Below are positions 49,800 to 58,184 of a DNA stretch of 64,000 nucleotides, in pieces (the first letter of the stretch is position 1; each line of letters starts with the position of its first letter). The position numbers and the translations under genes are program-made. Origin of the DNA: Actinacidiphila alni (GTDB lineage: Bacteria > Actinomycetota > Actinomycetes > Streptomycetales > Streptomycetaceae). The notes beneath the pieces were generated by a model. The model searched no databases and was not told where the DNA came from. It saw nothing but the letters and a program-made list of their open reading frames with translations. Location: positions 1 through 64,000 of the forward strand of contig NZ_FONG01000014.1 in assembly GCF_900112845.1 (NCBI RefSeq), read 5' to 3'.

Positions 49800-50480
49800 A
49801 TGTCCTTCTCGCCCGCCGCCGCACACCCCCGTTACGACGCCCTGCTCGCCGAATGGTGCGACCTGCTGCGCCGCTGCCAGGAACCCGGCGCGGACGGCGC
49901 GCCCGCGCCCGACCCGGAGCCGTACGGCCGGGACCTGCTCGGCCGCTGGGGCGAGTCGCAGCGCAAGTACCACACGCTGGACCACCTCCAGGCGGTCCTG
50001 GACCGGGCCACCGAGCTGACCGCGTACGCCGCCGATCCGGACACCGTGGCGCTGGCCGCGTGGTTCCACGACGCCGTCTACCGCCCGGACCGCTCGGAGA
50101 ACGAGGAACGCAGCGCCCACCTGGCGGAACGCGCCCTGCCCGAGGCCGGTGTCGGCGCCGGCCGCACCGCCGAGGTCGCCCGGCTGGTCCGCCTCACCGT
50201 CACCCACGACCCGGCCGGCGACGACCACGACGGCGAGGTGCTGTGCGACGCCGACCTGGCCGTGCTGGCCGGTGACCCCGCCGCCTACGCGGCCTACGCC
50301 GCCGCCGTCCGCGCCGAGTACGGCTTCGTCCCCGACGACGCCTTCCGCACCGGACGCGCCGCCGTACTGCGCCAACTCCTCGACCTGCCCGCCCTGTTCC
50401 GCACCCCGTACGGCAAGGAGCAGTGGGAGCGCACGGCCCGCCGCAATCTGACGACGGAGCTGGAACTGCTCACGGCCTGA
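49800..50480 (+). CDS. HD-domain-like metal-dependent phosphohydrolase
   Basis: 226 residues. Helical protein with YHTLDHLQAVLDRA near residue 57, the AAWFHDAVYRPDRSENEERSA HD-type pair near 87, TVTHDPAGDDHDG and LCDADLAVLAG, where the scattered His/Asp residues give the metal site. This is the predicted metal-dependent HD superfamily group common in actinobacteria. Substrate unknown. Its 3' end overlaps the convergent DUF4031 gene by 11 bp. Confidence 0.85.
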   Translation: MSFSPAAAHPRYDALLAEWCDLLRRCQEPGADGAPAPDPEPYGRDLLGRWGESQRKYHTLDHLQAVLDRATELTAYAADPDTVALAAWFHDAVYRPDRSENEERSAHLAERALPEAGVGAGRTAEVARLVRLTVTHDPAGDDHDGEVLCDADLAVLAGDPAAYAAYAAAVRAEYGFVPDDAFRTGRAAVLRQLLDLPALFRTPYGKEQWERTARRNLTTELELLTA

Positions 50481-50736
50481 CGTATTTGCGGCGCCGCAGG
50501 CCCGCCTGCGTGAGGCGGCGGACGATGTCCTTGCTGCCGGTCTCGACCGCGCCGAGGGCGACCGCGTCGGCGTAGCGCTCGGCGGGGATGTCGTAATGGT
50601 CGCGCTCGAAGGCGCGGGGCGGGGCGCCGAGCGCGGCGGCGAAAGCGTGCAGTTCGGCGTAGGAGACGTCGCTGACCAGATGCGACCAGAGACGGCCGTG
50701 GCCGGGCCAGGTCGGCGGGTCGATGTAGAGCGTCAT
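50470..50736 (-). CDS. DUF4031 protein
   Basis: 88 residues. Opens MTLYIDPPTWPGHGRLWSHLVSD and continues with ELHAFAAALGAPPRAFERDHYDIP, the diagnostic DUF4031 pattern with conserved Asp, His and Tyr residues. Ends in a basic LRRRKYVRP. Function unknown, small cytoplasmic. The upstream gene on the same strand is separated by a 45-bp tandem repeat. Confidence 0.88.
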   Translation of the reverse strand: MTLYIDPPTWPGHGRLWSHLVSDVSYAELHAFAAALGAPPRAFERDHYDIPAERYADAVALGAVETGSKDIVRRLTQAGLRRRKYVRP

Positions 50737-50776
50737 CCGCGGCTCCCGGCACTGCTCGTGCGGGGACCGGTTGCAC

Positions 50777-50876
50777 GGGGGCCGCTTACGCCGGGGCCGC
50801 TCGTACGGGAGCCGGTCGTACGGGGGCTGCTTACGCCGCGGCCGCTCGTACGGGAGCCGGTCATACGGGGGCCAGC
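50777..50876. repeat. 45-bp tandem repeat
   Basis: Unit 1 is 50777-50821, unit 2 is 50822-50866, differing at about four positions, and a third unit begins at 50867 for some 8-10 bp. The repeat covers the stop codon region of the minus-strand gene at 50861 and fills most of the gap to the DUF4031 gene. Within each unit the 9-bp CGTACGGGA/GCCGGT pieces recur in shorter form. Confidence 0.8.
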
Positions 50877-51232
50877 GCGCCGACCGGGGCGACGACGGCG
50901 CCGCGCGCCTCGCAGACCCAGTGCGGGTCGGGGCCGAGTTCGGGTTCGACGGCCAGGGCGTGCGGGTCCTCGCAGTCCGGGCACAGCGGCCAGCGGCCGT
51001 AGCGCTCCATCAGGGCGTCCTGGACGTCCTGGGCGAGCAGGCCCGCGATGTACGCGGCGCCGTCCGGCCACTGCTCCAGCCACCAGCGGCGGCCGCTGAC
51101 CGCGTCCTCGACCAGCGAGACGACCTCGGCGTCGGCCACGTCGCGGGCCGCGAGGTCGGCCAGGATCAGGGCGCGGGCGCCGTGCAGCACCGCCTCGCCG
51201 CCCGCCCCGCCCGGGGTGTGTGCGTCCTCCAT
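50861..51232 (-). CDS. uncharacterised protein with CPDC motif
   Basis: 123 residues from ATG 51232. Largely helical (ALILADLAARDVADAEVVSLVEDAVSGRRWWLEQWPDGAAYIAGLLAQDVQDALMERYG, quoted here as family-unknown helices) followed by WPLCPDCEDPHAL and WVCEARG, three Cys that could bind a metal. No family recognised. Its last codons lie in the 45-bp tandem repeat, and the stop is inside repeat unit 2. Confidence 0.7.
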   Translation of the reverse strand: MEDAHTPGGAGGEAVLHGARALILADLAARDVADAEVVSLVEDAVSGRRWWLEQWPDGAAYIAGLLAQDVQDALMERYGRWPLCPDCEDPHALAVEPELGPDPHWVCEARGAVVAPVGALAPV

Positions 51233-51316
51233 CCGTCCATTGTCGCAAGTGCCGCAAGGCCGTGGCGCGGGCCGTCCCGCGTGACCGCGGCGCACGGCGG
51301 ACGGGCTCCGGTGGTC

Positions 51317-51350
51317 TTGACGTACGGCCGTCGCTGAAAATACCTTTCAG
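51317..51350 (+). promoter_or_regulatory. rpiR promoter with overlapping operator
   Basis: TTGACG (51317-51322), 17-18 bp spacer, ATACCT/TACCTT (51340-51346). The perfect inverted repeat CTGAAA (51334-51339) / TTTCAG (51345-51350) covers the -10 region. Predicted start of transcription is at or within a few bases of GTG 51354, so the mRNA may be leaderless. The layout suggests autoregulation by the RpiR protein. Confidence 0.6.
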
Positions 51351-51353
51351 AAG

Positions 51354-52322
51354 GTGACCTACAGCGTGAAGGAAACTTTCTCCCCGAGCGTCCGCGCCCT
51401 CCGCGGCGTGTCCGGCGCGCCCGTGCTCCCCGTCACGCCCCCCGACCCGGGGGCCCTCGCCGCCAAGGTCCGCACCCTCGCGCCTTCGATGACCCGCTCG
51501 ATGCAGCGGGTCGCCGAAGCCGTCGCGGGCGATCCGGCCGGCTGCGCCCATCTGACCGTCACGGCACTCGCGGTGCGCACCGGCACCAGCGAGGCGACCG
51601 TCGTCCGCACCGCCCGGCTGCTGGGCTACCCCGGCTACCGCGACCTGCGGCTGGCGCTGGCCGCGCTCGCCGCCCAGCAGGCCACCGGCGCACCGCCCGC
51701 CATGACCGCCGACATCGCCGTCGACGACCCGCTCGGTGACGTGGTCACCAAGCTGGCCATGGAGGAGCAGCAGACCCTCGCCGACACCGCCGCCCAGCTC
51801 GACATGGCGCAGCTGGAGGCCGCGGTGGCCGCGCTGGCCGCCGCCCGGCGCACCGACATCTACGGGATCGCCGCGTCCGCGCTGGTCGGCCAGGACCTGG
51901 CGCAGAAGCTGCTGCGGATCGGGCTGATCGCGCACGCGCACGCCGATCCGCACCTGGCCGTCACCAACGCCGTACAGCTGCGGCCGGGCGACGTGGCGCT
52001 GGCCATCACGCACTCCGGCACCACGCACGACGTCATCGAGCCGTTGCGGGCCGCCTTCGACCGGGGGGCGACCACCATCGCCATCACCGGCCGTCCGGAC
52101 GGCGCCGTCACGCAGTACGCGGACCTGGTGCTGACCACCTCGACCTCGCGCGAGAGCGAACTGCGGCCGGCCGCGATGTCCAGCCGGACCAGTCAACTCC
52201 TGGTCGTGGACTGCCTGTTCATCGGTGTGGCACAGCGCACCTACGAGGACGCGGCCCCGGCGCTGTCCGCCTCGTACGAGGCGCTGGCGCACCGGCACAG
52301 CCCGCGCTCCGGACGCGCCTGA
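51354..52322 (+). CDS. MurR/RpiR-family transcriptional regulator
   Basis: 322 residues from GTG 51354 (GTG 51366 is an alternative with a weak GAAGG). N-terminal HTH about 40-110 (VTALAVRTGTSEATVVRTARLLGYPGYRDLR, quoted in part) and C-terminal SIS domain about 150-290 with IYGIAASALVGQDLAQKLLRIG and AITHSGTTHDVIEPL. The SIS domain senses a phosphosugar, here most likely N-acetylmuramic acid 6-phosphate because murQ follows 51 bp downstream. Confidence 0.92.
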   Translation: MTYSVKETFSPSVRALRGVSGAPVLPVTPPDPGALAAKVRTLAPSMTRSMQRVAEAVAGDPAGCAHLTVTALAVRTGTSEATVVRTARLLGYPGYRDLRLALAALAAQQATGAPPAMTADIAVDDPLGDVVTKLAMEEQQTLADTAAQLDMAQLEAAVAALAAARRTDIYGIAASALVGQDLAQKLLRIGLIAHAHADPHLAVTNAVQLRPGDVALAITHSGTTHDVIEPLRAAFDRGATTIAITGRPDGAVTQYADLVLTTSTSRESELRPAAMSSRTSQLLVVDCLFIGVAQRTYEDAAPALSASYEALAHRHSPRSGRA

Positions 52323-52373
52323 CGACGCGCGCCGAGCGTGACCGCACTCCCCCACGACAGCCGCAGACGAAGG

Positions 52374-53339
52374 ATGAACGAGCCGCATATGTCGCACTAC
52401 ACCGAGCTGCGCCGCGAGCTGGAGACCCTCACCACCGAGGCGTTCCGGCCCGAGCTCGCCGAGATCGACCGGATGCCCACCCTGGAGATCGCGCGGACCA
52501 TGAACGGTGAGGACGCCACCGTTCCGGCCGCCGTCGCCGGGCAGTTGCCCGTGATCGCCGCCGCCATCGACGGCATCGCCGCCCGGATGGCGCGCGGCGG
52601 CCGGCTGATCTACGCGGGCGCCGGCACGGCGGGCCGGCTCGGGGTGCTCGACGCGAGCGAGTGCCCGCCGACGTTCAACACCACGCCGGGACGCGAGGTG
52701 GTCGGACTGATCGCGGGCGGCCCGTCCGCGATGATCACCTCCATCGAGGGAGCGGAGGACAGCAAGGAACTGGCCGCCGCCGACCTGGACGAACTGGGCC
52801 TGACCGCCGCCGACAGCGTCGTCGGCATCTCCGCCTCCGGGCGCACCCCGTACGCGGTCGGCGCGGTCGAGCACGCGCGGGCCGCCGGGGCGCTCACGGT
52901 GGGCCTGTCCTGCAACGCGGACTCGCCGCTGGCCGCGGCGGCCGACCACGGCATCGAGGTCGTCGTCGGGCCCGAACTGGTCGCCGGTTCCACCCGGTTG
53001 AAGTCCGGCACCGCGCAGAAGCTCGTGCTCAACATGCTGTCGACGATCACCATGATCCGGCTCGGCAAGACGTACGGGAATCTGATGGTCGACGTGCGGG
53101 CGTCCAACGAGAAGCTGCGGGCGCGCTCGCGGCGGATCGTGGCGCTGGCCACCGGGGCCGGTGACGCGGCGATCGAGGACGCGCTCACCGCCACCGACGG
53201 CGAGGTCAAGCACGCCATCCTGACGCTGCTCGCGACCGTGGACGCGCCGACGGCGGCCCGGCTGCTCGCGGAGTCCGGCGGGCATCTGCGCCAGGCGCTG
53301 GAAGCGGCGCGCGGCCAGAAGGCCCAGAAGACCTCGTAG
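52374..53339 (+). CDS. murQ: N-acetylmuramic acid 6-phosphate etherase
   Basis: 321 residues from ATG 52374; ATG 52389 is equally possible. SIS-fold lyase removing D-lactate from MurNAc-6-P to give GlcNAc-6-P in peptidoglycan recycling. Strong signatures: AEIDRMPTLEIARTMNGEDATVP (in part), YAGAGTAGRLGVLDASECPPTF, SIEGAEDS, GISASGRTPYAVGAVEHAR, SGTAQKLVLNMLST and GNLMVDVRASNEKL. Downstream of its rpiR-type regulator; no PTS gene is adjacent. Confidence 0.96.
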   Translation: MNEPHMSHYTELRRELETLTTEAFRPELAEIDRMPTLEIARTMNGEDATVPAAVAGQLPVIAAAIDGIAARMARGGRLIYAGAGTAGRLGVLDASECPPTFNTTPGREVVGLIAGGPSAMITSIEGAEDSKELAAADLDELGLTAADSVVGISASGRTPYAVGAVEHARAAGALTVGLSCNADSPLAAAADHGIEVVVGPELVAGSTRLKSGTAQKLVLNMLSTITMIRLGKTYGNLMVDVRASNEKLRARSRRIVALATGAGDAAIEDALTATDGEVKHAILTLLATVDAPTAARLLAESGGHLRQALEAARGQKAQKTS

Positions 53340-53371
53340 CGCGTTTCCCTCGGGGGGTGCGGCGGGCGGCG

Positions 53372-54139
53372 CTACGTCGTCCGCCGCGCCGCCTCCGAGG
53401 CCGCGAGCACCGTCGTCAGCCACTCGGCGTCGAACAGCGTGGCGTCGGCGAGGCGTTGGGTGTTGGCGTACGCGTTGAGCATCGTCTTGGCGGCCCGCAG
53501 GGCGGCGGGCGACCGGCGCAGCATCGGGCGCGCCCAGCGGTCGACGGCGGCGTCCAGCTCGGCCTCGGGCACGGCCTTGTGGAGCACGGACAGCTCGACG
53601 GCGCGGGCCGCGTCGAAACTGTCGCCGGTCAGCACGAGTTCGCGGATCCGGGCGGCGCCCACCTCGCCGAGCAGCCGCGGCAGGATGCCGCCCCAGGCCG
53701 GCGGCAGGCCGAGCGCCAGCTCCGGCAGCCGGAAGCGGCAGGTGTCGGCGCCGACCCGCAGGTCGCAGAACATCGCGAGGGCCACGCCGGCGCCGATCAC
53801 GTCGCCGTGCAGCCGGGCGACGGTCACGGCCGGCAGCGTGGCGAGCGCCTCGCAGACCTGGCGCGCCTTGTTGCCGACGGCGCGCAGGCCGGCGCCGGTG
53901 GGGTCGGCGGCCAGCGACTCGGCGAATTCCCTGCGGTCGCCGCCGAGGCAGAAGTGCTCCCCGGCACCGGAGAGTTCGAGCACCCGGATGCCGGGGTGGT
54001 CCTGCACCGACCGCAGGACGGCCAGCAGTTCGTCGAGCACGGGGCCGGTGACGGCGTTGCCGGTCTCGGGGCTGTTGAGCCGCACCCGCAGCAGGGCGCC
54101 GTCCTGGCTGACGCGCAGAACCTTGAAGTAGTTCATCAT
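53372..54139 (-). CDS. enoyl-CoA hydratase/isomerase family protein
   Basis: 255 residues. Crotonase fold: AGEHFCLGGDRREFAE oxyanion loop near 60-75, HGDVIGAGVALAMFCDLRVG second oxyanion loop near 110, and PELALGLPPAWGGILPRLLGEVGA where the usual catalytic Glu and the GG turn lie. Residues and acyl substrate not certain. It is the last gene of the minus-strand conservon cluster, 105 bp after a P450 gene, an arrangement suggesting a role in a tailoring or degradation step with the P450s. Confidence 0.88.
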   Translation of the reverse strand: MMNYFKVLRVSQDGALLRVRLNSPETGNAVTGPVLDELLAVLRSVQDHPGIRVLELSGAGEHFCLGGDRREFAESLAADPTGAGLRAVGNKARQVCEALATLPAVTVARLHGDVIGAGVALAMFCDLRVGADTCRFRLPELALGLPPAWGGILPRLLGEVGAARIRELVLTGDSFDAARAVELSVLHKAVPEAELDAAVDRWARPMLRRSPAALRAAKTMLNAYANTQRLADATLFDAEWLTTVLAASEAARRTT

Positions 54140-54152
54140 CGTCCGGTCTGTC

Positions 54153-54237
54153 TCTTCCGGGCCGTGGCGTCCGGGCGGTGCCTTCCGGGCCGTGTTTTCC
54201 GGGCTGGGTCTTCCGGGCTGTGGCCGTCCGGTGGGCG
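54153..54237. repeat. degenerate tandem repeat between P450 and hydratase genes
   Basis: CTTCCGGGC(c/t)GTG-type units recur six times with 12-18 bp periodicity and fill almost all of the 105-bp gap. On the minus strand these units read CACGGCCCGGAAG-like and form no strong hairpin. Confidence 0.5.
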
Positions 54238-54244
54238 TATCCGG

Positions 54245-55537
54245 TCAGTCCCTGGGGCCCGCCTGGTGCGGGACCCGTTCGTGCGCGGTGTCGGCGACCT
54301 GGAGGGTGGTCAGCCGCCGGAAGGCGACCCTGGGCGCCCACTCGGGCGGCCGGTGCAGCCGCAGCCCCGGCAGCCGCCGCAGCAGCGAGGTGAGCAGCGC
54401 CGCGGCCTCCATCCGGGCCAGCGGGGCGCCGACGCAGTAGTGGATGCCGCCGCCGAAGCTGAGGTGCGAGACCTTGCGGCGGATGTCGAAGATGTGCGGA
54501 TCGGCGTACTGCGCCGGATCGTGGTTGGCGGCGGCGAGCATCAGGTGGACGGTCTCGTCCTTGCGCACGTCGATGTCCGCCAGCCGCATGTCGTCGCCCG
54601 CGACCCGGGTCACGACGTGTATCGGCGGGTCGTAGCGCAGCACTTCCTCGACCGCGCCGGGGATGTCCTGGGGGTGGGCGCGCAGCCAGCCCATCTGGCG
54701 CGGGTGGCCGGCGATCAGCCACGCCATGGTGGACAGCAGCGTGGAAGTGGTCTCCAGCGCGGCCAGCACGACCAGCAGCGCCAGGTAGTAGACCGCCTCG
54801 TCGGCCCGGTCCCGGTCCGGCTCCAGCTCGTCCCAGATCCGCAGCCACTGCGAGACCGGGTCGTCGCCCGGCGAGCGCCGCCGGTCCCGTACGAGCGCGG
54901 AGAAATACTCGTGCAGCGTGCGGGTCGCGTTGTCGGAGATCATGAGCTGGCTGGGCGACGGCAGCAGCTCCTGGGTGAATACCTGATCATGGGTGAGTGC
55001 ACGCAGCAACGGAAAGTCCGCGGCCGGTAATCCCATCCACTCACCAATGGTGATGACGGGGAGTTCCTCGCTCACCAGCGGTACGAAATCGGCCACTCCG
55101 TCGCGCAGCCGCTCGGCCAGCCGGGCGACGAGCCGGTCCGTCGTCCTTTCCACCGATTTCTTGATATCCGCGAGCGCACTCCGGTCGAACATATTTCCGA
55201 CCGAGCGTCGCATCAAGGTGTGGTGCGGGGGGTTCAGCCGGACCAGTGTCTGGCCGATTTCCCGCGAAGAAGCCGCACTCCAGCGGGTGCCCTGCCCCTG
55301 CCTGGCAGCCCACTCGTTGTCCGTCACCCGCCATGCCCTGTTCCGCAGCACCTGGTCGCTCAGACCGAACGAAGTGACCAGGTGGCCGCCCCAGGGCGCG
55401 GGGACGACGTCCCCCATCGCCTGGAGTTCCGCATATATGGGAAGCGGGCTTTCCTGCCCGCCGGGCTTACGCAGTCGGGAAAAAAGTGATACGACCCTTC
55501 GGCGGTCGGTGGGGGCGACCGAATACGGTGTGACCAC
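54245..55537 (-). CDS. cytochrome P450
   Basis: 430 residues from GTG 55537, AAGGAG ribosome site. All core motifs present: I-helix LAALETTS (258-265), ExxR as EEVLR (297-301) with PPIHVVTRVA, and heme loop FGGGIHYCVGAPLARMEA with Cys368. The I-helix A-G pair is A-L, slightly unusual. It should be an active monooxygenase needing external redox partners; none is encoded here. Downstream of the atypical P450 in the conservon, where a CYP154-type normal P450 is the usual companion. Confidence 0.92.
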   Translation of the reverse strand: MVTPYSVAPTDRRRVVSLFSRLRKPGGQESPLPIYAELQAMGDVVPAPWGGHLVTSFGLSDQVLRNRAWRVTDNEWAARQGQGTRWSAASSREIGQTLVRLNPPHHTLMRRSVGNMFDRSALADIKKSVERTTDRLVARLAERLRDGVADFVPLVSEELPVITIGEWMGLPAADFPLLRALTHDQVFTQELLPSPSQLMISDNATRTLHEYFSALVRDRRRSPGDDPVSQWLRIWDELEPDRDRADEAVYYLALLVVLAALETTSTLLSTMAWLIAGHPRQMGWLRAHPQDIPGAVEEVLRYDPPIHVVTRVAGDDMRLADIDVRKDETVHLMLAAANHDPAQYADPHIFDIRRKVSHLSFGGGIHYCVGAPLARMEAAALLTSLLRRLPGLRLHRPPEWAPRVAFRRLTTLQVADTAHERVPHQAGPRD

Positions 55538-55683
55538 GGCGGCGAAACTCCTTGGTCCTCAAAAGGTCAGGCCGGATTGATCTGTCGTGCATACCCCACC
55601 TATTAATTGCGTATCCAGCCGGACACAGCTCGTAATTGTGGCGAGCGTCACACTGTCGGCCGATGCGTTTCGGCCATGATTGT

Positions 55684-57039
55684 TTATGCCTTCAACCAGT
55701 TGAGGAACGAGCTCCAGCGGCTCGCCGCCTTGGGCTTGGCCTGCGCCTGGGCCTGCGCCTCGGCCGGTGCCGCGGCGGCCTGTGCGGCGGGCCTGGGCGC
55801 CTGCCGGGCCGGGGTGAAGCGGGCGGGCAGCGAGGTCAGCGCGCGGTGGAAGGGGCCGGGCCGCCAGGTCAGGCTCTCCACCGGCACCGCGAGGTCGATG
55901 TCCGGCAGCGTGTTGAGCAGCTTCTCGATCGCGCGCAGCGAGATGAGAGTGGCCGGATCCTTCGCCGGGCAGACGTGCGGCCCGGCGCCCCAGCCGAGGT
56001 GCGCGCGCTTGCTCATCGTGCGGCCGTTGCCCACCAGCGCCGGGTCGGTGTTGGCCGCCGCGTAGCTGATCACCACCGGGTCGCCGGCCTTCAGCGTGAT
56101 CCCGGCGAGGTCCACGTCGTGCACCGGGTAGTGCACGCCGTAGTTGGCCATCGGCGGGTAGTTCCACAGCACGTCGTTGAGCGCGTCCTCGACCAGCAGG
56201 CCCGCCATGCCCTGGCTGTCGGCGTACTTGTCGTCGGACAGCAGCAGCCGCAGCGCGCTGGAGATCATGTTCTGCACCGGCTCGGTGCCGGCCGCGATCA
56301 TCGGGAAGACCTGGTGGATCATCTCCTCGGTGCTCAGCGCCGAGGGGTGCTGCATCATCCAGGAGGTGATGTCGTCGCCGGGGTGGGTGCGCTTGAGCTC
56401 GACCAGTTCGGCGAGCGCCCCGATCAGCACCTCCTGCGACTTCTCCACGTCGATGCCGTCGAAGATGCCGGAGATGCCGAACACCAGCCGGTTGCCGATG
56501 TCCTCGGTGCAGCCGAACAGGTCGTTGAAGACCAGCAGCGGCACCTGCTGGGCGTAGTCGGCCACCAGGTCGGCCCGGCCCTTGGCGCCGAACTGGTCGA
56601 TCAGGTACGACGCGACCTGGTCCACATGGCGGCCGAGCCGGTGCGAGTCGACCTTGGCCAGGCTGTCGGTGGCCGCCTGCCGCAGCCGCATGTGCTCGGC
56701 GCCGTCGGAGAACAGCAGGTTAGGCCGGTAGGCCATCATCCCGACGACGGGGCTGTCGGCGGGTATCCGGCCCTCGTTGAGCGCGTTCCAGCGCCGCGAG
56801 TCGCGGGCGAAGGTCTTCGGGTTCTGGAGCACCCGAAGCGCCTCGGTGTAGTCCGTGACGAGTTCGGCCTCCACGCCGGGGGCCAGCTCGACGGGCGCGC
56901 TGGGGCCGAACTGCCGCATGTAGGAGTAGTAGGTCTCTGGAGCGGCGGCGAACTCCGGCCCGTACAGCGGCACGCTCTGTCCGCTGTCGTGCGCGGGACA
57001 ACCGGGCGGCGGGGGCTGGAAGTCCGGAGGGGTCTGCAT
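55684..57039 (-). CDS. CYP157-like P450 lacking the ExxR motif
   Basis: 451 residues from ATG 57039, GAGGAG ribosome site. P450 fold with heme Cys357, but three motifs deviate. The heme loop is WGAGPHVCPAKD with Trp instead of Phe, the I-helix is AAGTEP, and the K-helix position normally ExxR reads NDVLW (288-292). Conservon-linked CYP157 proteins are known to lack ExxR. A Gln/Ala/Lys-rich tail from 411 ends in an amphipathic RWSSFLNWLKA. Likely structural or weakly catalytic; activity not deducible. Confidence 0.9.
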   Translation of the reverse strand: MQTPPDFQPPPPGCPAHDSGQSVPLYGPEFAAAPETYYSYMRQFGPSAPVELAPGVEAELVTDYTEALRVLQNPKTFARDSRRWNALNEGRIPADSPVVGMMAYRPNLLFSDGAEHMRLRQAATDSLAKVDSHRLGRHVDQVASYLIDQFGAKGRADLVADYAQQVPLLVFNDLFGCTEDIGNRLVFGISGIFDGIDVEKSQEVLIGALAELVELKRTHPGDDITSWMMQHPSALSTEEMIHQVFPMIAAGTEPVQNMISSALRLLLSDDKYADSQGMAGLLVEDALNDVLWNYPPMANYGVHYPVHDVDLAGITLKAGDPVVISYAAANTDPALVGNGRTMSKRAHLGWGAGPHVCPAKDPATLISLRAIEKLLNTLPDIDLAVPVESLTWRPGPFHRALTSLPARFTPARQAPRPAAQAAAAPAEAQAQAQAKPKAASRWSSFLNWLKA

Positions 57040-57184
57040 TGCCTGTGCTCCTCGTTGAAATACCGCTACTGCCTGTGCCTGGGTACTGCGTACGCGGCGG
57101 CGCCGCCGGCGTCCTGCCTGCGCGCCGCGCGCGTACGGTCTGCGTCCTGCGAAACCTACCTGCACCCCGTCAACTGCCGTGCAT

Positions 57185-57204
57185 CGCGGCTCAGTTGAGC
57201 CGCG
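57185..57204. terminator. hairpin spanning the cvnD stop codon
   Basis: CGCGGCTCA (57185-57193) pairs perfectly with TGAGCCGCG (57196-57204). It lies over the last codons of cvnD, about 150 bp before the P450 start, and could attenuate transcription or act as processing site between the conservon and the P450 genes. Confidence 0.4.
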
Positions 57205-57835
57205 ACATCAGATACTCCACCAGCGCGATCAGCGAGCCGGCCGAGGACTGCTCGTCGCGGGCGTCGCACGAGACGACCGGTGTCTCCGGCAGCAGGTCCA
57301 GCGCCTCGCGCACCTCGTCCAGCGAGTGCGGCGGCGCCCCGTCGAAGCGGTTCACGGCGATCGCGTACGGCAGACCGTGCCGCTCCACCAGGTCCATCAC
57401 CGGGAAGGACTCGCGCAGCCGCTGCGGGTCGACCAGCACCAGCGCGCCCAGCGCGCCGCGCGAGAGGTCCTCCCACAGCCGGACGAAGCGCTGCTGGCCC
57501 GGTGTGCCGAACATGTACAGCACCAGCTCGTCGCTGAGCGTCAGCCGCCCGAAGTCCATCGCCACCGTGGTGGTGGTCTTGTTGGGCGCGCCCTTGAGGT
57601 CGTCGATGTTCGCACTGGCCTGCGTCATCACTTCCTCGGTGCGCAGCGGCGGGATCTCCGACATGGTGCCGATGAACGTGGTCTTGCCCACGGCGAAGTG
57701 CCCGACGATGAGGATCTTGGCGACGGTCCTGACCGAACTGCGCAGGTACACATCGCCGTTCGCCGCGTTCCGCTCCGGCCGGGACGCGCTGTCCCTGGCC
57801 GCGCTGTCCCTATCCGAAGCGAGCCCGGAGCCCAT
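57191..57835 (-). CDS. cvnD: conservon small GTPase-like protein CvnD
   Basis: 214 residues from ATG 57835. Ras-like nucleotide-binding fold: P-loop VGHFAVGKTTFIG near 40-52, switch region NKTTTTVAMDFGRL, FGTPGQQRFVRLWEDLSRGA (the PGQ of switch II) and NRFDG (NKxD-like). This is the CvnD GTP-binding member of Streptomyces conservons, working at the membrane with CvnA-C in a GPCR-like switch (established for relatives). Overlaps cvnC by 26 bp. Confidence 0.93.
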   Translation of the reverse strand: MGSGLASDRDSAARDSASRPERNAANGDVYLRSSVRTVAKILIVGHFAVGKTTFIGTMSEIPPLRTEEVMTQASANIDDLKGAPNKTTTTVAMDFGRLTLSDELVLYMFGTPGQQRFVRLWEDLSRGALGALVLVDPQRLRESFPVMDLVERHGLPYAIAVNRFDGAPPHSLDEVREALDLLPETPVVSCDARDEQSSAGSLIALVEYLMSRLN

Positions 57836-58184
57836 GCAGCACCTCCTCCAGCAGTTCCCGCTCGACCAACTGCGCGCGGGGAACGGGGGCCCGTGCGAGC
57901 AGATATCCGTCCTCCACCAGATCCGACAGAAGGATCTTGACGACACCCATCGGCAGTCCGGTGTGCGCGGCGATCTCCGCGACGGCGAGAAAGCCGCCTG
58001 CACACAGTTCCATCACCCGGAGCTTCTCCGGATCGAGAACTCTCGCCCGGGGCGCTTCGTCGGATACGGCGACCAGTGTGATCATCGTGAACGTGTTGTC
58101 GCCCGGAAGCTCACGGCCGTTGGTGATCACATACGGCCGCACCAGCTCCGTGGCTTCTAACTCAAGCTCCGGTTCGTCCGTCAA
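57810..58184 (-). CDS. cvnC: DUF742 protein CvnC
   Basis: 124 residues from a TTG that overlaps the cvnB stop by 4 bp. DUF742 pattern: LVRPYVITNGRELP, then TMITLVAV, PEKLRVMELCAGGFLAVAEIAAHTGLPMGVVKILLSDLVEDGYLL (quoted as LPMGVVKILLSDLV). A winged-helix-like fold that probably bridges CvnA/CvnB to CvnD. Its 3' end overlaps cvnD by 26 bp, so translation is coupled. Confidence 0.93.
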   Translation of the reverse strand: MTDEPELELEATELVRPYVITNGRELPGDNTFTMITLVAVSDEAPRARVLDPEKLRVMELCAGGFLAVAEIAAHTGLPMGVVKILLSDLVEDGYLLARAPVPRAQLVERELLEEVLHGLRARFG

